Shown here: positions 35,805-44,984 of the stretch, in pieces
Layout: each line of letters begins with the position of its first letter
Numbering within the stretch: position 1 is the first letter of the stretch
Assembly: GCA_946188395.1 (NCBI GenBank)
Contig: CAMHUU010000005.1
Location: 32,492 to 96,491, forward strand
Length of the DNA stretch: 64,000 nucleotides
Origin: an uncultured Prevotellaceae bacterium
GTDB taxonomy: Bacteria; Bacteroidota; Bacteroidia; Bacteroidales; Bacteroidaceae
Reading direction: 5' to 3'
Translations under genes and position numbers: made by a program
The notes under the pieces: model-generated
What the model was told of the DNA's origin: nothing
The model's input: only the letters and a program-made list of their open reading frames with translations
The model's database searches: none

Positions 35805-38066
35805 ATGAAGAAATTGTTTACACTTGTTGCTCTCTTGGCATGTTTCATGGGAGCAAAGGCTGAGTGGGTAGAAGATTACTCTGTCGACTACTCCGCTTAC
35901 AATGGATTCCCATTCTACGTAATGGGCTATGTTCCTGAGTGGTATGATGGCATCATGACAGACTTCGGTGCTCTGTACAAGTACGTACAGGTAACGGACG
36001 ATGCTACTGAGACCAGCGACGTGACTGTCAAGACGAACAATGGCGTTGAGTACTACAAAATCGTTCTGAGCGAACCCGGATGGCACCAGTATTTCATTGC
36101 CGATGGTATCCCTACTGAGGTTGGCGGATCTTACACGGTGAAAGCATTGGTCAAGGCTTCTGAAGACTGCACCATCAACGTCAACATGGGTTGGGGTTGG
36201 GGTGACGGCCAGCAGACTGGCGCATCCGTTAAGATTCCTGCAAGCTCTGAATTCACAGAGGTAGAATGGAGCTACACTGACATCGCAGGTACTTCTTGTA
36301 ACCTCGTTGCTCAGCCTGGTACCTGTCAGGCAACTATCGAGTGGAAGTCGCTGACCGTTTCTCACAACGAGAAGCCCAAGAAGCCCACAGTATGGCAAGA
36401 GTGGCTCACAAAGGACGGCCAGCCTGTCGTAATTGACACGAAGCCTTCAGACATTCCCACCTATATGGGTAATGCCGAGTTTGGTGCATGGCCTGACTGG
36501 TCTCTTGAGAAGAACGCTGAAGGTATCAACATCAACTGGAGAGGCGACCGCACTGGTGAGATTTGCGCATGGGCTCTGACCATGGGCCGCAATGCTGGTG
36601 ACACAGGTGCAGATGGCTCGTTAGATGGCCGTGCCCGTCCTTATCCTGCTGATATCGAAGCTGAAGAAGGAAATGAGAGCAACCACGTATTTGCTATTCA
36701 TGCAGATCAGATTGCAAAAATTGATGACGACAACTCTATCCAGTGGTCTAACCAGTTCTGGATCCAGTCTCCACAGGGATGGAAGGAAGGTACTCAGATC
36801 AGAATTAAGTTCCGTTATAAGGCAAAGATTGCCGCTAAGACAGGAACCCAGATTCACAAGGATCACCCGTCAGACTACCTCCACTGGCAAGCTGTTGGTG
36901 ACGTGAACTTCACCACTGAATGGCAGGATTTTGATAAGACCATCACATTCGATGGAAGTCAGGCTACAGGTTGGTCTCTCGCATTCAACCTGTGTGCAGA
37001 ATCAACGGTTGATGCTCCTCAGCCTGCTAATGTATTCTATTTCGACGACCTCTCTTGGGAAACTATGGTACTCGACGAGGGTTACTTCGTAGCAGGTTCT
37101 AACGCAAAGGAAGGTATTGAGTACGATTACGACAATGCTATCCAGTTCGAGTACTCTGCTGACGACGGCTGCTACACTGCTGTTGTAGGTGAGGCTGAAG
37201 CTTATATCAACCAGGTGATGATTTCTACCGTTCGCGGTAACGACGGTGCATTCAAGAGCAACACCTTGAAGCCTTCTGGCATTATCAAGAGCGATCCTGA
37301 TGAATGGCTCGACTATGCTCCCGCAAGTCTTGCTAAGCTGAACCTCCCGGGTACTGGTATCTGGAAGATTTACCTCGACGACGCTTACAAGGCAATGGCA
37401 TTCCAGTTGCTCGAGGGTACTCTCGAAGAGCCTCTGGAAATCACTCCTAACCCAACAGAGATTGTTATTCACGGTAAGGAGAGAGACTTTACAAGCGGTG
37501 AACAAGAAGGTGGTACTGGTCAGCCTTGGGACAACCAGTTCTTCATCAAGGCCGAGCGTAAGCTGGCTTCTGGCGAAGCAACTGTCCTTTCGTTCAAGTA
37601 CAGAAGTACTGTTTCTGCCAAGACTTCTACACAGTGTCACGGTGAGCCTGGCGCATACCTCCATTGGGGTGCTATTGGCGACGTAAACTTCGAGCCTGGT
37701 GATTGGCAGGAGTTCAGCAAGGACTTCACCGTTCCCGGTGAGGCTAACGACATGCAGTGTATCGCATTCAACATGGCTGAGATCAAGGAAGCTTGCGATT
37801 ACTACATCACCGACGTTGTTTGGGCACTTAAGGACGGCTCAGAGACGCTGATCAACATGAAGGACGGACGTAACTTCTGGATTAAGGAAGGTGCTGGCAC
37901 TGATCCTTATCAGATGGAAGTTCCCGAAGATGATCCCACAGGCATCAACAACGTAGTGAATAAGGCTACACGTTCTGCTGTCATCTACAACATCGCTGGC
38001 CAGCGTGTATCTAAGGATTACAAGGGCCTCGTGATTAAGGATGGCAAGAAGGCTGTGGTTAAGTAA
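35805..38066 (+). CDS. Secreted multi-module carbohydrate-binding protein with duplicated module
   Basis: A 753-residue exported protein (signal ending MGAKA). No catalytic domain was recognised. Several beta-sandwich-like modules follow: residues about 20-190, 215-415, a short insert (about 430-545), and 550-700. The second and fourth are related: NQFWIQSPQGW...YLHWQAVGDVNF and NQFFIKAERKL...YLHWGAIGDVNF align over about 70 residues. The C-terminal 45 residues (GINNV to GKKAVVK with IYNIAGQRVSKDYKGLVIKDG) look like the sorting-type tail common on Prevotella secreted proteins. It is the last PUL gene and is followed by three hairpin terminators. Xylan binding is inferred from context. Confidence 0.75.
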   Translation: MKKLFTLVALLACFMGAKAEWVEDYSVDYSAYNGFPFYVMGYVPEWYDGIMTDFGALYKYVQVTDDATETSDVTVKTNNGVEYYKIVLSEPGWHQYFIADGIPTEVGGSYTVKALVKASEDCTINVNMGWGWGDGQQTGASVKIPASSEFTEVEWSYTDIAGTSCNLVAQPGTCQATIEWKSLTVSHNEKPKKPTVWQEWLTKDGQPVVIDTKPSDIPTYMGNAEFGAWPDWSLEKNAEGININWRGDRTGEICAWALTMGRNAGDTGADGSLDGRARPYPADIEAEEGNESNHVFAIHADQIAKIDDDNSIQWSNQFWIQSPQGWKEGTQIRIKFRYKAKIAAKTGTQIHKDHPSDYLHWQAVGDVNFTTEWQDFDKTITFDGSQATGWSLAFNLCAESTVDAPQPANVFYFDDLSWETMVLDEGYFVAGSNAKEGIEYDYDNAIQFEYSADDGCYTAVVGEAEAYINQVMISTVRGNDGAFKSNTLKPSGIIKSDPDEWLDYAPASLAKLNLPGTGIWKIYLDDAYKAMAFQLLEGTLEEPLEITPNPTEIVIHGKERDFTSGEQEGGTGQPWDNQFFIKAERKLASGEATVLSFKYRSTVSAKTSTQCHGEPGAYLHWGAIGDVNFEPGDWQEFSKDFTVPGEANDMQCIAFNMAEIKEACDYYITDVVWALKDGSETLINMKDGRNFWIKEGAGTDPYQMEVPEDDPTGINNVVNKATRSAVIYNIAGQRVSKDYKGLVIKDGKKAVVK

Positions 38067-38094
38067 AGAATATTACTTGCCAAGTAAATAAGGC

Positions 38095-38115
38095 ATTACC
38101 CCATGGGTAATTTTT
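38095..38115 (+). terminator. PUL terminator hairpin 1
   Basis: ATTACCC (38095-38101), loop CAT, GGGTAAT (38105-38111), then T4. Confidence 0.7.
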
Positions 38116-38133
38116 AGAACTTTACATGTGAAA

Positions 38134-38164
38134 GTCTCGGGCTCGTGAGAGTCCGAGACCTTTT
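38134..38164 (+). terminator. PUL terminator hairpin 2
   Basis: GTCTCGG (38134-38140) pairs with CCGAGAC (38153-38159), with an inner CTC/GAG stem, then CTTTT. Confidence 0.75.
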
Positions 38165-38173
38165 GTTAGAAAA

Positions 38174-38199
38174 GTCTCACAGCTAGTGAGACCTTTTTT
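38174..38199 (+). terminator. PUL terminator hairpin 3
   Basis: GTCTCAC (38174-38180), loop AGCTA, GTGAGAC (38186-38192), then CT6. Its stem resembles hairpin 2, as if duplicated. Confidence 0.85.
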
Positions 38200-38209
38200 A
38201 AATATATAT

Positions 38210-38292
38210 CATTGACGCAGTATTATCATCCATTGACGCAGTATTATCATCCATTGGCGTCGTTTTATCATCCATCGACGCAGTTTTAACTT
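38210..38292. repeat. 21-bp tandem repeat, four copies
   Basis: Unit CATTGACGCAGTATTATCATC starts at 38210, 38231, 38252 and 38273. Copies 1 and 2 are identical, copy 3 has four changes and copy 4 is degenerate at its end. It lies between the PUL terminators and the lpd terminator; the rest of 38067-38369 holds no gene. Confidence 0.9.
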
Positions 38293-38360
38293 TCGCCCGT
38301 ACCTAACGATGTTTTAGGACGGTGCAAACAACCTTTTAGCAGGGGCCTTCGAAGATTAAA

Positions 38361-38388
38361 AAAAGGCGGCTATTCAGTAGCCGCCTTT
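38361..38388. terminator. Bidirectional terminator at the lpd 3' end
   Basis: GGCGGCTA (38365-38372) pairs with TAGCCGCC (38378-38385), with A-run and T-run flanks. The lpd stop codon lies within the stem. Confidence 0.88.
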
Positions 38389-39713
38389 AATATTTCACCC
38401 AGCGTAGGGTGGATGTGGATGATGTCGCGTAGCTGAGTGACTGTCGTATCGCGACACATCAGCGCCGCCACCTCTTGAACGATGTCAGCACTATGAGCGC
38501 CATAAGCATGGCAACCAAGAAGGTGTTCATCGTCTGTAGCCACAAAGAGTTTCAGCATGCCTTCCGCCTCGCCCATCGCAAGGGCCTTTCCGTTGGCACG
38601 CCAGAACGACTTGCGACACTCGTAGGCGATGCCCTGCTCCTTCAGTTGGTCTTCCGTAGGACCTACGCATGCTGCCTCGGGTTCGGTAAAGATAGCTGCA
38701 GGCATGATGTCGAAACGAATGCCATCCTGCTGTCCAAGAATGTGATTGACAGCACGAACAGCCTGCATTTCGGCAGCGTGGGCCAGCATCTGGCGTCCGT
38801 TGACGTCGCCGATAGCGTAGAGACCCGCTGGATAACCAGCGGGAACGGTGGCGACACGGAAATTGTCGTCAACAGGGATGGCACCATTGCGAGCGAGGGT
38901 GATGCCAAGGGCTTCGAGGTTCAGCCCCTCCGTACGGGGCTTACGGCCTGTAGCCATCAAGACCACATCGGCCTCAACGCTTTCCGTCTGGCCTTTTTTG
39001 TTTTCAAAGAACACTTCGCCATCAGCAATCTGCTTCACACCGCATTGCATATGGAAGGTAATCCCCTCCTTCTCCATCTGCTTGCGCAATCGCTTGGCAA
39101 TGTCGCTATCGAGGGCAGGCAGACACTCCTTCAGAAACTCAATCACAGTCACCTCGGAACCAAAACGACGGAACACGCTGGCGAACTCCATGCCGATGAC
39201 GCCTGCTCCGATGATGCAGAGACGCTTGGGCAGCGTGTCGAGGTTCAGCAGGCCTGTAGAATCAACCACACAAGGATCGTTGGCACCTTCTATGGGAAGC
39301 CATTTGGTCTCGGAACCGGTGGCGATGATGATGTTCTTGGCGGTGTAAGTTTCGTTACCTGCGAGAATCACGGGGACAGTCCCCTTGATCTTCGCTTCGC
39401 TACTATCACTGGGACAGTCCCCATGATTCACAAACGAGGCCTTCTCGCGAACAAGGGTAATGTTGGGATGCGAGAGAATGCCCTCTACCCCACTGCGCAA
39501 CTGAGGAACAACCTGAGCCATACGTTCGCGAGCCTCAGCGAAGGAAGCTGAGTGAACGTAGGTCTTCGTAGGTATACAACCCACATTCAGACAGGTTCCT
39601 CCCACGTTGTCACCTTCGAAGATTGTGACCTTCAAGCCGTGCTTGGCGGCATATTCAGCGGCGCGGTAGCCCCCAGGCCCCGCGCCAATGATAATTATGT
39701 CTGTGCTAACCAT
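38370..39713 (-). CDS. lpd: Dihydrolipoyl dehydrogenase (E3/L-protein) with in-frame repeat insertion
   Basis: FAD enzyme that reoxidises dihydrolipoyl groups with NAD; here the L-protein of the glycine cleavage system, last in that operon. The 447 residues contain IIGAGPGGYRAAEYA (FAD), GGTCLNVGCIPTK (redox disulfide), IIATGSE, GAGVIGMEFASVF (NAD), YAIGDVNG and the C-terminal HIHPTLGE with the catalytic His-Glu. Residues about 96-117 (NHGDCPSDSSEAKIKGTVPVI) do not fit the family and are encoded by two copies of a GGGGACAGTCCCC palindrome. The insert falls in a surface region before the TGSE motif, so activity may be kept. Confidence 0.95.
   Translation of the reverse strand: MVSTDIIIIGAGPGGYRAAEYAAKHGLKVTIFEGDNVGGTCLNVGCIPTKTYVHSASFAEARERMAQVVPQLRSGVEGILSHPNITLVREKASFVNHGDCPSDSSEAKIKGTVPVILAGNETYTAKNIIIATGSETKWLPIEGANDPCVVDSTGLLNLDTLPKRLCIIGAGVIGMEFASVFRRFGSEVTVIEFLKECLPALDSDIAKRLRKQMEKEGITFHMQCGVKQIADGEVFFENKKGQTESVEADVVLMATGRKPRTEGLNLEALGITLARNGAIPVDDNFRVATVPAGYPAGLYAIGDVNGRQMLAHAAEMQAVRAVNHILGQQDGIRFDIMPAAIFTEPEAACVGPTEDQLKEQGIAYECRKSFWRANGKALAMGEAEGMLKLFVATDDEHLLGCHAYGAHSADIVQEVAALMCRDTTVTQLRDIIHIHPTLGEILKAATE
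39372..39422. repeat. Pair of GGGGACAGTCCCC palindromes inside lpd
   Basis: GGGGACAGTCCCC (39372-39384) and GGGACAGTCCCC (39411-39422), separated by 26 bp that contain TTCGCTTCGCT. That spacer motif also occurs in the cca insertion (near 12684). The pair resembles REP-type palindromes and keeps the lpd frame open. Confidence 0.75.
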
Positions 39714-39775
39714 TTCTCATTTGTCATTTAGACATTTCTCACTTCTCATTCCTCATTTCTCATTTGACGGAACGT
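39713..39775. repeat. TTTCTCA/CTCATTT short-repeat array between gcvPB and lpd
   Basis: Imperfect 7- to 10-bp units of the CATTTCT/CTCATTT type extend from the lpd start through the gap into the gcvPB 3' end, where they encode the last residues (MRNEE). Confidence 0.65.
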
Positions 39776-41148
39776 CACTATGGGGTGCTTGGCAGCCAGC
39801 ACGTCATCGACACGTCCGATGGGTGTCGTGTGAGGAGCCGTCTTCACCAAATCAGGATCGTTCTTGGCCTCCTCGGCAATCTTCCGCATCACAGCAATAA
39901 ATCCGTCGAGCGTCTCCTTCGACTCGTTCTCCGTAGGCTCAATCATCAACGACTCGTGGAAGAGCAGCGGGAAGTAGATCGTTGGAGCATGATAGCCGTA
40001 GTCGAGCAGTCGCTTGGCAACATCCATCGTCGTCACACCCGACGACTTGTCCTTCAGTCCGTCGAACACGAACTCATGACAGCAAATGGTGTCGATGGGC
40101 AACTCATAAACGTCCTTCAACGACTCCTTGATGTAGTTGGCGTTGAGCACAGCCAGCGGACCCACTAGCTTCACCTGCTCACGACCCAGCGAGAGGATGT
40201 AGGCATAGGCACGCATCATCACGCCGAAGTTGCCATGATAGGGCGAAACGACGGGGAAGAATGCCTGCAAGCCTTCGCGAACGCCCACAGGACCTGCTCC
40301 AGGACCTCCACCGCCATGAGGCGTCGAGAACGTCTTGTGCAGGTTGATGTGCATCACGTCAAAGCCCATATCGCCTGGGCGACAGGCACCCAGCATGGGA
40401 TTCAGGTTGGCGCCATCGTAATACATCAAGCCACCAGCATCGTGGATGAGCTTCGCAATAGCAGGAATCTGCGTCTCGAAAAGTCCCAGCGTATTGGGGT
40501 TGGTCATCATCATGGCGGCGATGGAACCGCCTTCCAATTGGACGAGACGCTCTAAGTCTGCCAGGTCTACTTGTCCGTTGGCCAAAGACTTCACCTCGAC
40601 AATCTCCAAGCCACAAACGGCAGCAGAAGCCGGGTTCGTGCCATGAGCCGAGTCGGGCACGATGACCTTCTTGCGCTGCATGTCGCCACGCGAACGATGA
40701 TAGTTGTCGATGGTCATCAGACCCGTCAGTTCACCATGAGCACCAGCATAGGGCTTAAAGGTGAAGTGAGCAAGACCCGTGAGTTCGCAGAGCGACTTTT
40801 CCAAGAGCGTCACCATTGCCAACGCGCCCTTTACAGTCTCAGCAGGCTGCTCGGGGTGCAGATTCTGGAACTGGGGCAGGGCAGCCATCTCCTCGTTGAT
40901 CTTCGGATTGTACTTCATCGTACACGAACCCAAGGGATAGAAGCCCGTATCGACACCAAAGTTATTGTTCGACAGGTTCGTGTAGTGACGCACCACCGTC
41001 AGCTCGTCGCACTCGGGCAACTGTGCGTCTTCAGCACGCTGCATCGATGCAGGAATCTGGTAGTCACCAAAGTTATTCTTGGGCAGACTATAGCCCTTAC
41101 GACCCTCCTTGGAGAGCTCGAAAATCAGGTTTCCGTACAATCGATTAT

Positions 41149-41152
<4 letters not shown>
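39746..41152 (-). CDS. gcvPB: Glycine dehydrogenase (decarboxylating) subunit 2, P-protein beta
   Basis: PLP-dependent half of glycine decarboxylase in organisms with a split P-protein; 468 residues. The pyridoxal lysine is Lys273 in INLHKTFSTPHGGGGPG. Other signatures are GSCTMKYNP, PYAGAHGELTG, SAHGTNPASA and DGANLNPMLG. The start overlaps the gcvPA stop by 4 bp (41149-41152), as expected for subunits made in equal amounts. The final residues come from a CTCATTT repeat array. Confidence 0.96.
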
Positions 41153-42465
<1,313 letters not shown>

Positions 42466-42540
42466 TTCTTACGATTTTTCGATATTTCGATATTTTGCTA
42501 TTTCGATATAACGTTATACCGTTATAACGTCATTATAACC

Positions 42541-42921
42541 TTATTTTTCGCAGAAAGCGGCATAAGCCTTGGCATCCATCAGGTCGTTCAGTTCAGCCTT
42601 GTCAGCGATGGACACCTTGATAATCCAATTCTCGTAAGCATCGCTGTTGATGAGTTCAGGCTGATCTTCCAAAGCCTCGTTCACCTCGACGACAACACCC
42701 GTAACAGGCGACATCAAGTCGCTGGCAGCCTTTACGCTCTCAACGGCACCAAACTCCTCACCAGCACTGACTTCATCGTCCACGTCGGGCATATCGACAT
42801 ATACCACATTACCCAATGCATTCTGGGCATAATCCGTAATACCAATGTAACCGAAGTCACCTTCAACACGTACATACTCATGCGACTCACTGTAATAGAG
42901 TCCTTCTAATACTTTTGCCAT
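42541..42921 (-). CDS. gcvH: Glycine cleavage system H protein
   Basis: Lipoyl carrier of the glycine cleavage complex; 126 residues. The lipoylation site is Lys64 in VESVKAASDLMSP, preceded by IGITDYAQNALGNVVYVDMP, the family signature. It is made between gcvT and gcvPA, with the lipoate ligase gene at the head of the operon. Confidence 0.97.
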   Translation of the reverse strand: MAKVLEGLYYSESHEYVRVEGDFGYIGITDYAQNALGNVVYVDMPDVDDEVSAGEEFGAVESVKAASDLMSPVTGVVVEVNEALEDQPELINSDAYENWIIKVSIADKAELNDLMDAKAYAAFCEK

Positions 42922-42943
42922 AATTCTTTTTGTTTTTTATTGT

Positions 42944-44032
42944 TTATTTCTTGTAATGTTTGTCATAGAAACGCTTCTTGCAGACGACTCCCGGGAAAGT
43001 CTTCTTGCGAATCTGAATCTCCACCTCCGTATCGAGGGCAGCATACTGCGCATCAATCAGAGCCATACAGACGCTCTTGTCCGTCGAGATGGTGTGATAG
43101 CCCGTAGTCACCTCACCAATCGTCTGTCCGTCCTTCAGTACTGCATAGCCATGACGGGGAATGGCCTTGTCCTTCAGTTCAACACCAACCAGCTTCTTGG
43201 CAGGACCCTCGGCTTTCTGCTTGGCAAGTGCTTCCTTGCCAATGAACTCGTCTTTGTCGAGTTTGACGAAAATGCCCAAGCCAGCCATGATAGGCGTAAT
43301 GTCTGCCGACAGTTCATCGCCATAGAGAGGCAGTCCCACCTCAAAGCGCAGCGTATCGCGGCAACCCAGTCCGCAGGGCTTGCAGCGTCCGGAGGCAACC
43401 AGTTTGTCCCAGCATTCATTAATATAAATAGGTGAAGCGTAAATCTCGAAGCCATCCTCGCCCGTATAACCAGTACGACTTACAATGACGTCGCCAATCT
43501 GCTTGAAAGTGTAGAACGTCAGTTCTGCACAAGGGATTCCAAGTACTTCCTGCATGACAGCCTCAGCATCAGGACCTTGCACAGCCAGCTCGCCATACGC
43601 ATCGCTTTGGTGCTCGAGCACGACATCATAACCCTTAGCCTGTTCCTGTATCCATGCCCAGTCCTTATCGATATTGGCAGCATTGATAACGAGGAAGAAA
43701 CGGTCGTCAGCCATCTTATAGACCAACAAGTCGTCGACTACGCCGCCATCCTCGTAGCACATCATGCCATACAGGATTTTCCCATTGGGCATTCCAACCA
43801 CATTATTCGTAAAGATGTGGTTGACATAGCGCTCTGCATCACTGCCACTGATGAGCACCTCGCCCATGTGGCTGACGTCGAACACACCACAGGCCTGGCG
43901 CACAGCTTGGTGTTCGTCTACGATACCACTATACTGAATAGGCATGTCGAACCCTCCGAAGGGCGACATCAGCGCTCCCAGCGCCACGTGTTTGTCATAG
44001 AGACAGGTACGTTTGTTATTGTTTTGTTCCAT
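42944..44032 (-). CDS. gcvT: Aminomethyltransferase (glycine cleavage T protein)
   Basis: Transfers the aminomethyl group from H-protein to tetrahydrofolate, releasing ammonia. The 362 residues include FGGFDMPIQYSG, FDVSHMGEV, the folate-site Asp region (TGYTGEDGFEIY), CGLGCRDTLRFEVGLPLYG and GEVTTGYHT. It starts about 10 bp after the lipoate ligase stop codon and leads into gcvH. Confidence 0.97.
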   Translation of the reverse strand: MEQNNNKRTCLYDKHVALGALMSPFGGFDMPIQYSGIVDEHQAVRQACGVFDVSHMGEVLISGSDAERYVNHIFTNNVVGMPNGKILYGMMCYEDGGVVDDLLVYKMADDRFFLVINAANIDKDWAWIQEQAKGYDVVLEHQSDAYGELAVQGPDAEAVMQEVLGIPCAELTFYTFKQIGDVIVSRTGYTGEDGFEIYASPIYINECWDKLVASGRCKPCGLGCRDTLRFEVGLPLYGDELSADITPIMAGLGIFVKLDKDEFIGKEALAKQKAEGPAKKLVGVELKDKAIPRHGYAVLKDGQTIGEVTTGYHTISTDKSVCMALIDAQYAALDTEVEIQIRKKTFPGVVCKKRFYDKHYKK

Positions 44033-44042
44033 GATCTGTTTA

Positions 44043-44750
44043 TTATAATAAATTGATAAATTCTTCTTTTAAGTATGTCTGTTCTATCTTCTCTATTTCC
44101 GCCACTTGCGCAAGCGTCAGCATGAGCTCATCATCGCAGAGCGTATCACGAATCAAGGCTTTCACCTCCTCTAAGCTTAGTGATGTATAATCTTTCAGCA
44201 AAGTGATGCGCTGACGAACACTCTGAATACCTTTCTCCTGCAGTTTTTCAGCACTTGGGGTGATGGCGTGGAGCATGTAATCCATATTCGTATCGTAGAG
44301 CATGGTGCTGTGGACGATGCTTCGACCCGGCAACTGATAGAATGCCGTACCACACACTTTCCGGTCACCAATCAGAATGTCGTTACGACTCGTGCCCGTT
44401 GCCTCGATACCCATCTTACGCAACACCAGCAAAATCATTTGCACGAACCTGTTAAACGTTAAACCCACTTGATAACCATCGCTGATATACGACAACATTA
44501 CATTATCCATATCAGCATAGACACACCCTCCCCCACTCTTCCTGCGGTACATCTGAATGTGGTGCGAACGACAGAAATCCTGGTTTACTTCATTCTCTAT
44601 CAGCTGGTTACGCCCAAAGATAACGCTAGGCTCTACCTGCCACATAAAGAAATAGTCTGCAGGAGCCATTTGGCGCGCCACATACTCTTCCAGAGCCAGA
44701 TAAAACGAAAGCCTTCGAACTTCGTTGTCGGGTAATGAGACGTAAATCAT
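44043..44750 (-). CDS. lplA: Lipoate--protein ligase family protein
   Basis: A 235-residue member of the biotin/lipoate ligase family, shorter than E. coli LplA (no C-terminal accessory domain beyond a short tail). Signatures: PSVIFGRNQLIENEVN (RxGR-like region), the catalytic RRKSGGGCVYADMDNVMLSYI, and GDRKVCGTAFYQLPGRSIVHSTMLYDT. The RRxGGGxV block and the conserved Lys are present. It is first in the gcv operon, so it probably lipoylates GcvH from free or salvaged lipoate. Confidence 0.9.
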   Translation of the reverse strand: MIYVSLPDNEVRRLSFYLALEEYVARQMAPADYFFMWQVEPSVIFGRNQLIENEVNQDFCRSHHIQMYRRKSGGGCVYADMDNVMLSYISDGYQVGLTFNRFVQMILLVLRKMGIEATGTSRNDILIGDRKVCGTAFYQLPGRSIVHSTMLYDTNMDYMLHAITPSAEKLQEKGIQSVRQRITLLKDYTSLSLEEVKALIRDTLCDDELMLTLAQVAEIEKIEQTYLKEEFINLL

Positions 44751-44772
44751 TGCGATTTTAGTTATTTCCCTG

Positions 44773-44804
44773 CAAAGATATAAAGAAAATATGCAAAAAC
44801 CAAG
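44773..44804 (-). promoter_or_regulatory. Promoter of the glycine cleavage operon
   Basis: Minus-strand TATCTTTG (44773-44780), 20-bp spacer, CTTG (44801-44804). The -7 box lies 23 bp before the lipoate ligase start codon. Confidence 0.55.
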
Positions 44805-44843
44805 AAAAAGCCATAATTATTTTGTAAAAATAAAAAAGACCGC

Positions 44844-44963
44844 TTTTTATTTTGTACTTTGCTCGCTTATTCGTACCTTTCACCCATGGTGAATGTACTT
44901 TCGCTCGAAAGTGCAAAAAAAAAGTATTTTTATTTTGTACTTTGCTCGCTTATTCGTACCTTT
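44844..44963. repeat. 37-bp direct repeat carrying the dxs promoter
   Basis: An identical 37-bp sequence, TTTTTATTTTGTACTTTGCT then CGCTTATTCGTACCTTT, occurs at 44844-44880 and 44927-44963. The downstream copy is followed by G, completing TACCTTTG; the upstream copy is followed by C. An ACTTTCG/CGAAAGT hairpin lies between them. Confidence 0.9.
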
Positions 44964-44964
44964 G
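44934..44964 (+). promoter_or_regulatory. Promoter of dxs-trkA-trkH
   Basis: TTTG (44934-44937), 19-bp spacer, TACCTTTG (44957-44964), located in the downstream copy of the 37-bp repeat. Transcription would start close to 44970, 15 bp before the GTG start of dxs. Confidence 0.7.
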
Positions 44965-44984
44965 CACATAAAATACGAACTAAC

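Noticed and set aside
38210..38292. CRISPR array
   Set aside because: Units are contiguous 21-mers without unique spacers, and no cas genes are present.
38475..39551. 358-codon open frame on the plus strand opposite lpd
   Set aside because: Shadow of the lpd gene; no family motifs, and lpd has all of its own.
44859..44984. 42-residue N-terminal extension of Dxs from an upstream in-frame ATG
   Set aside because: The extension lies across the promoter repeat and is not part of the Dxs family; GTG at 44985 follows the promoter at a normal distance.
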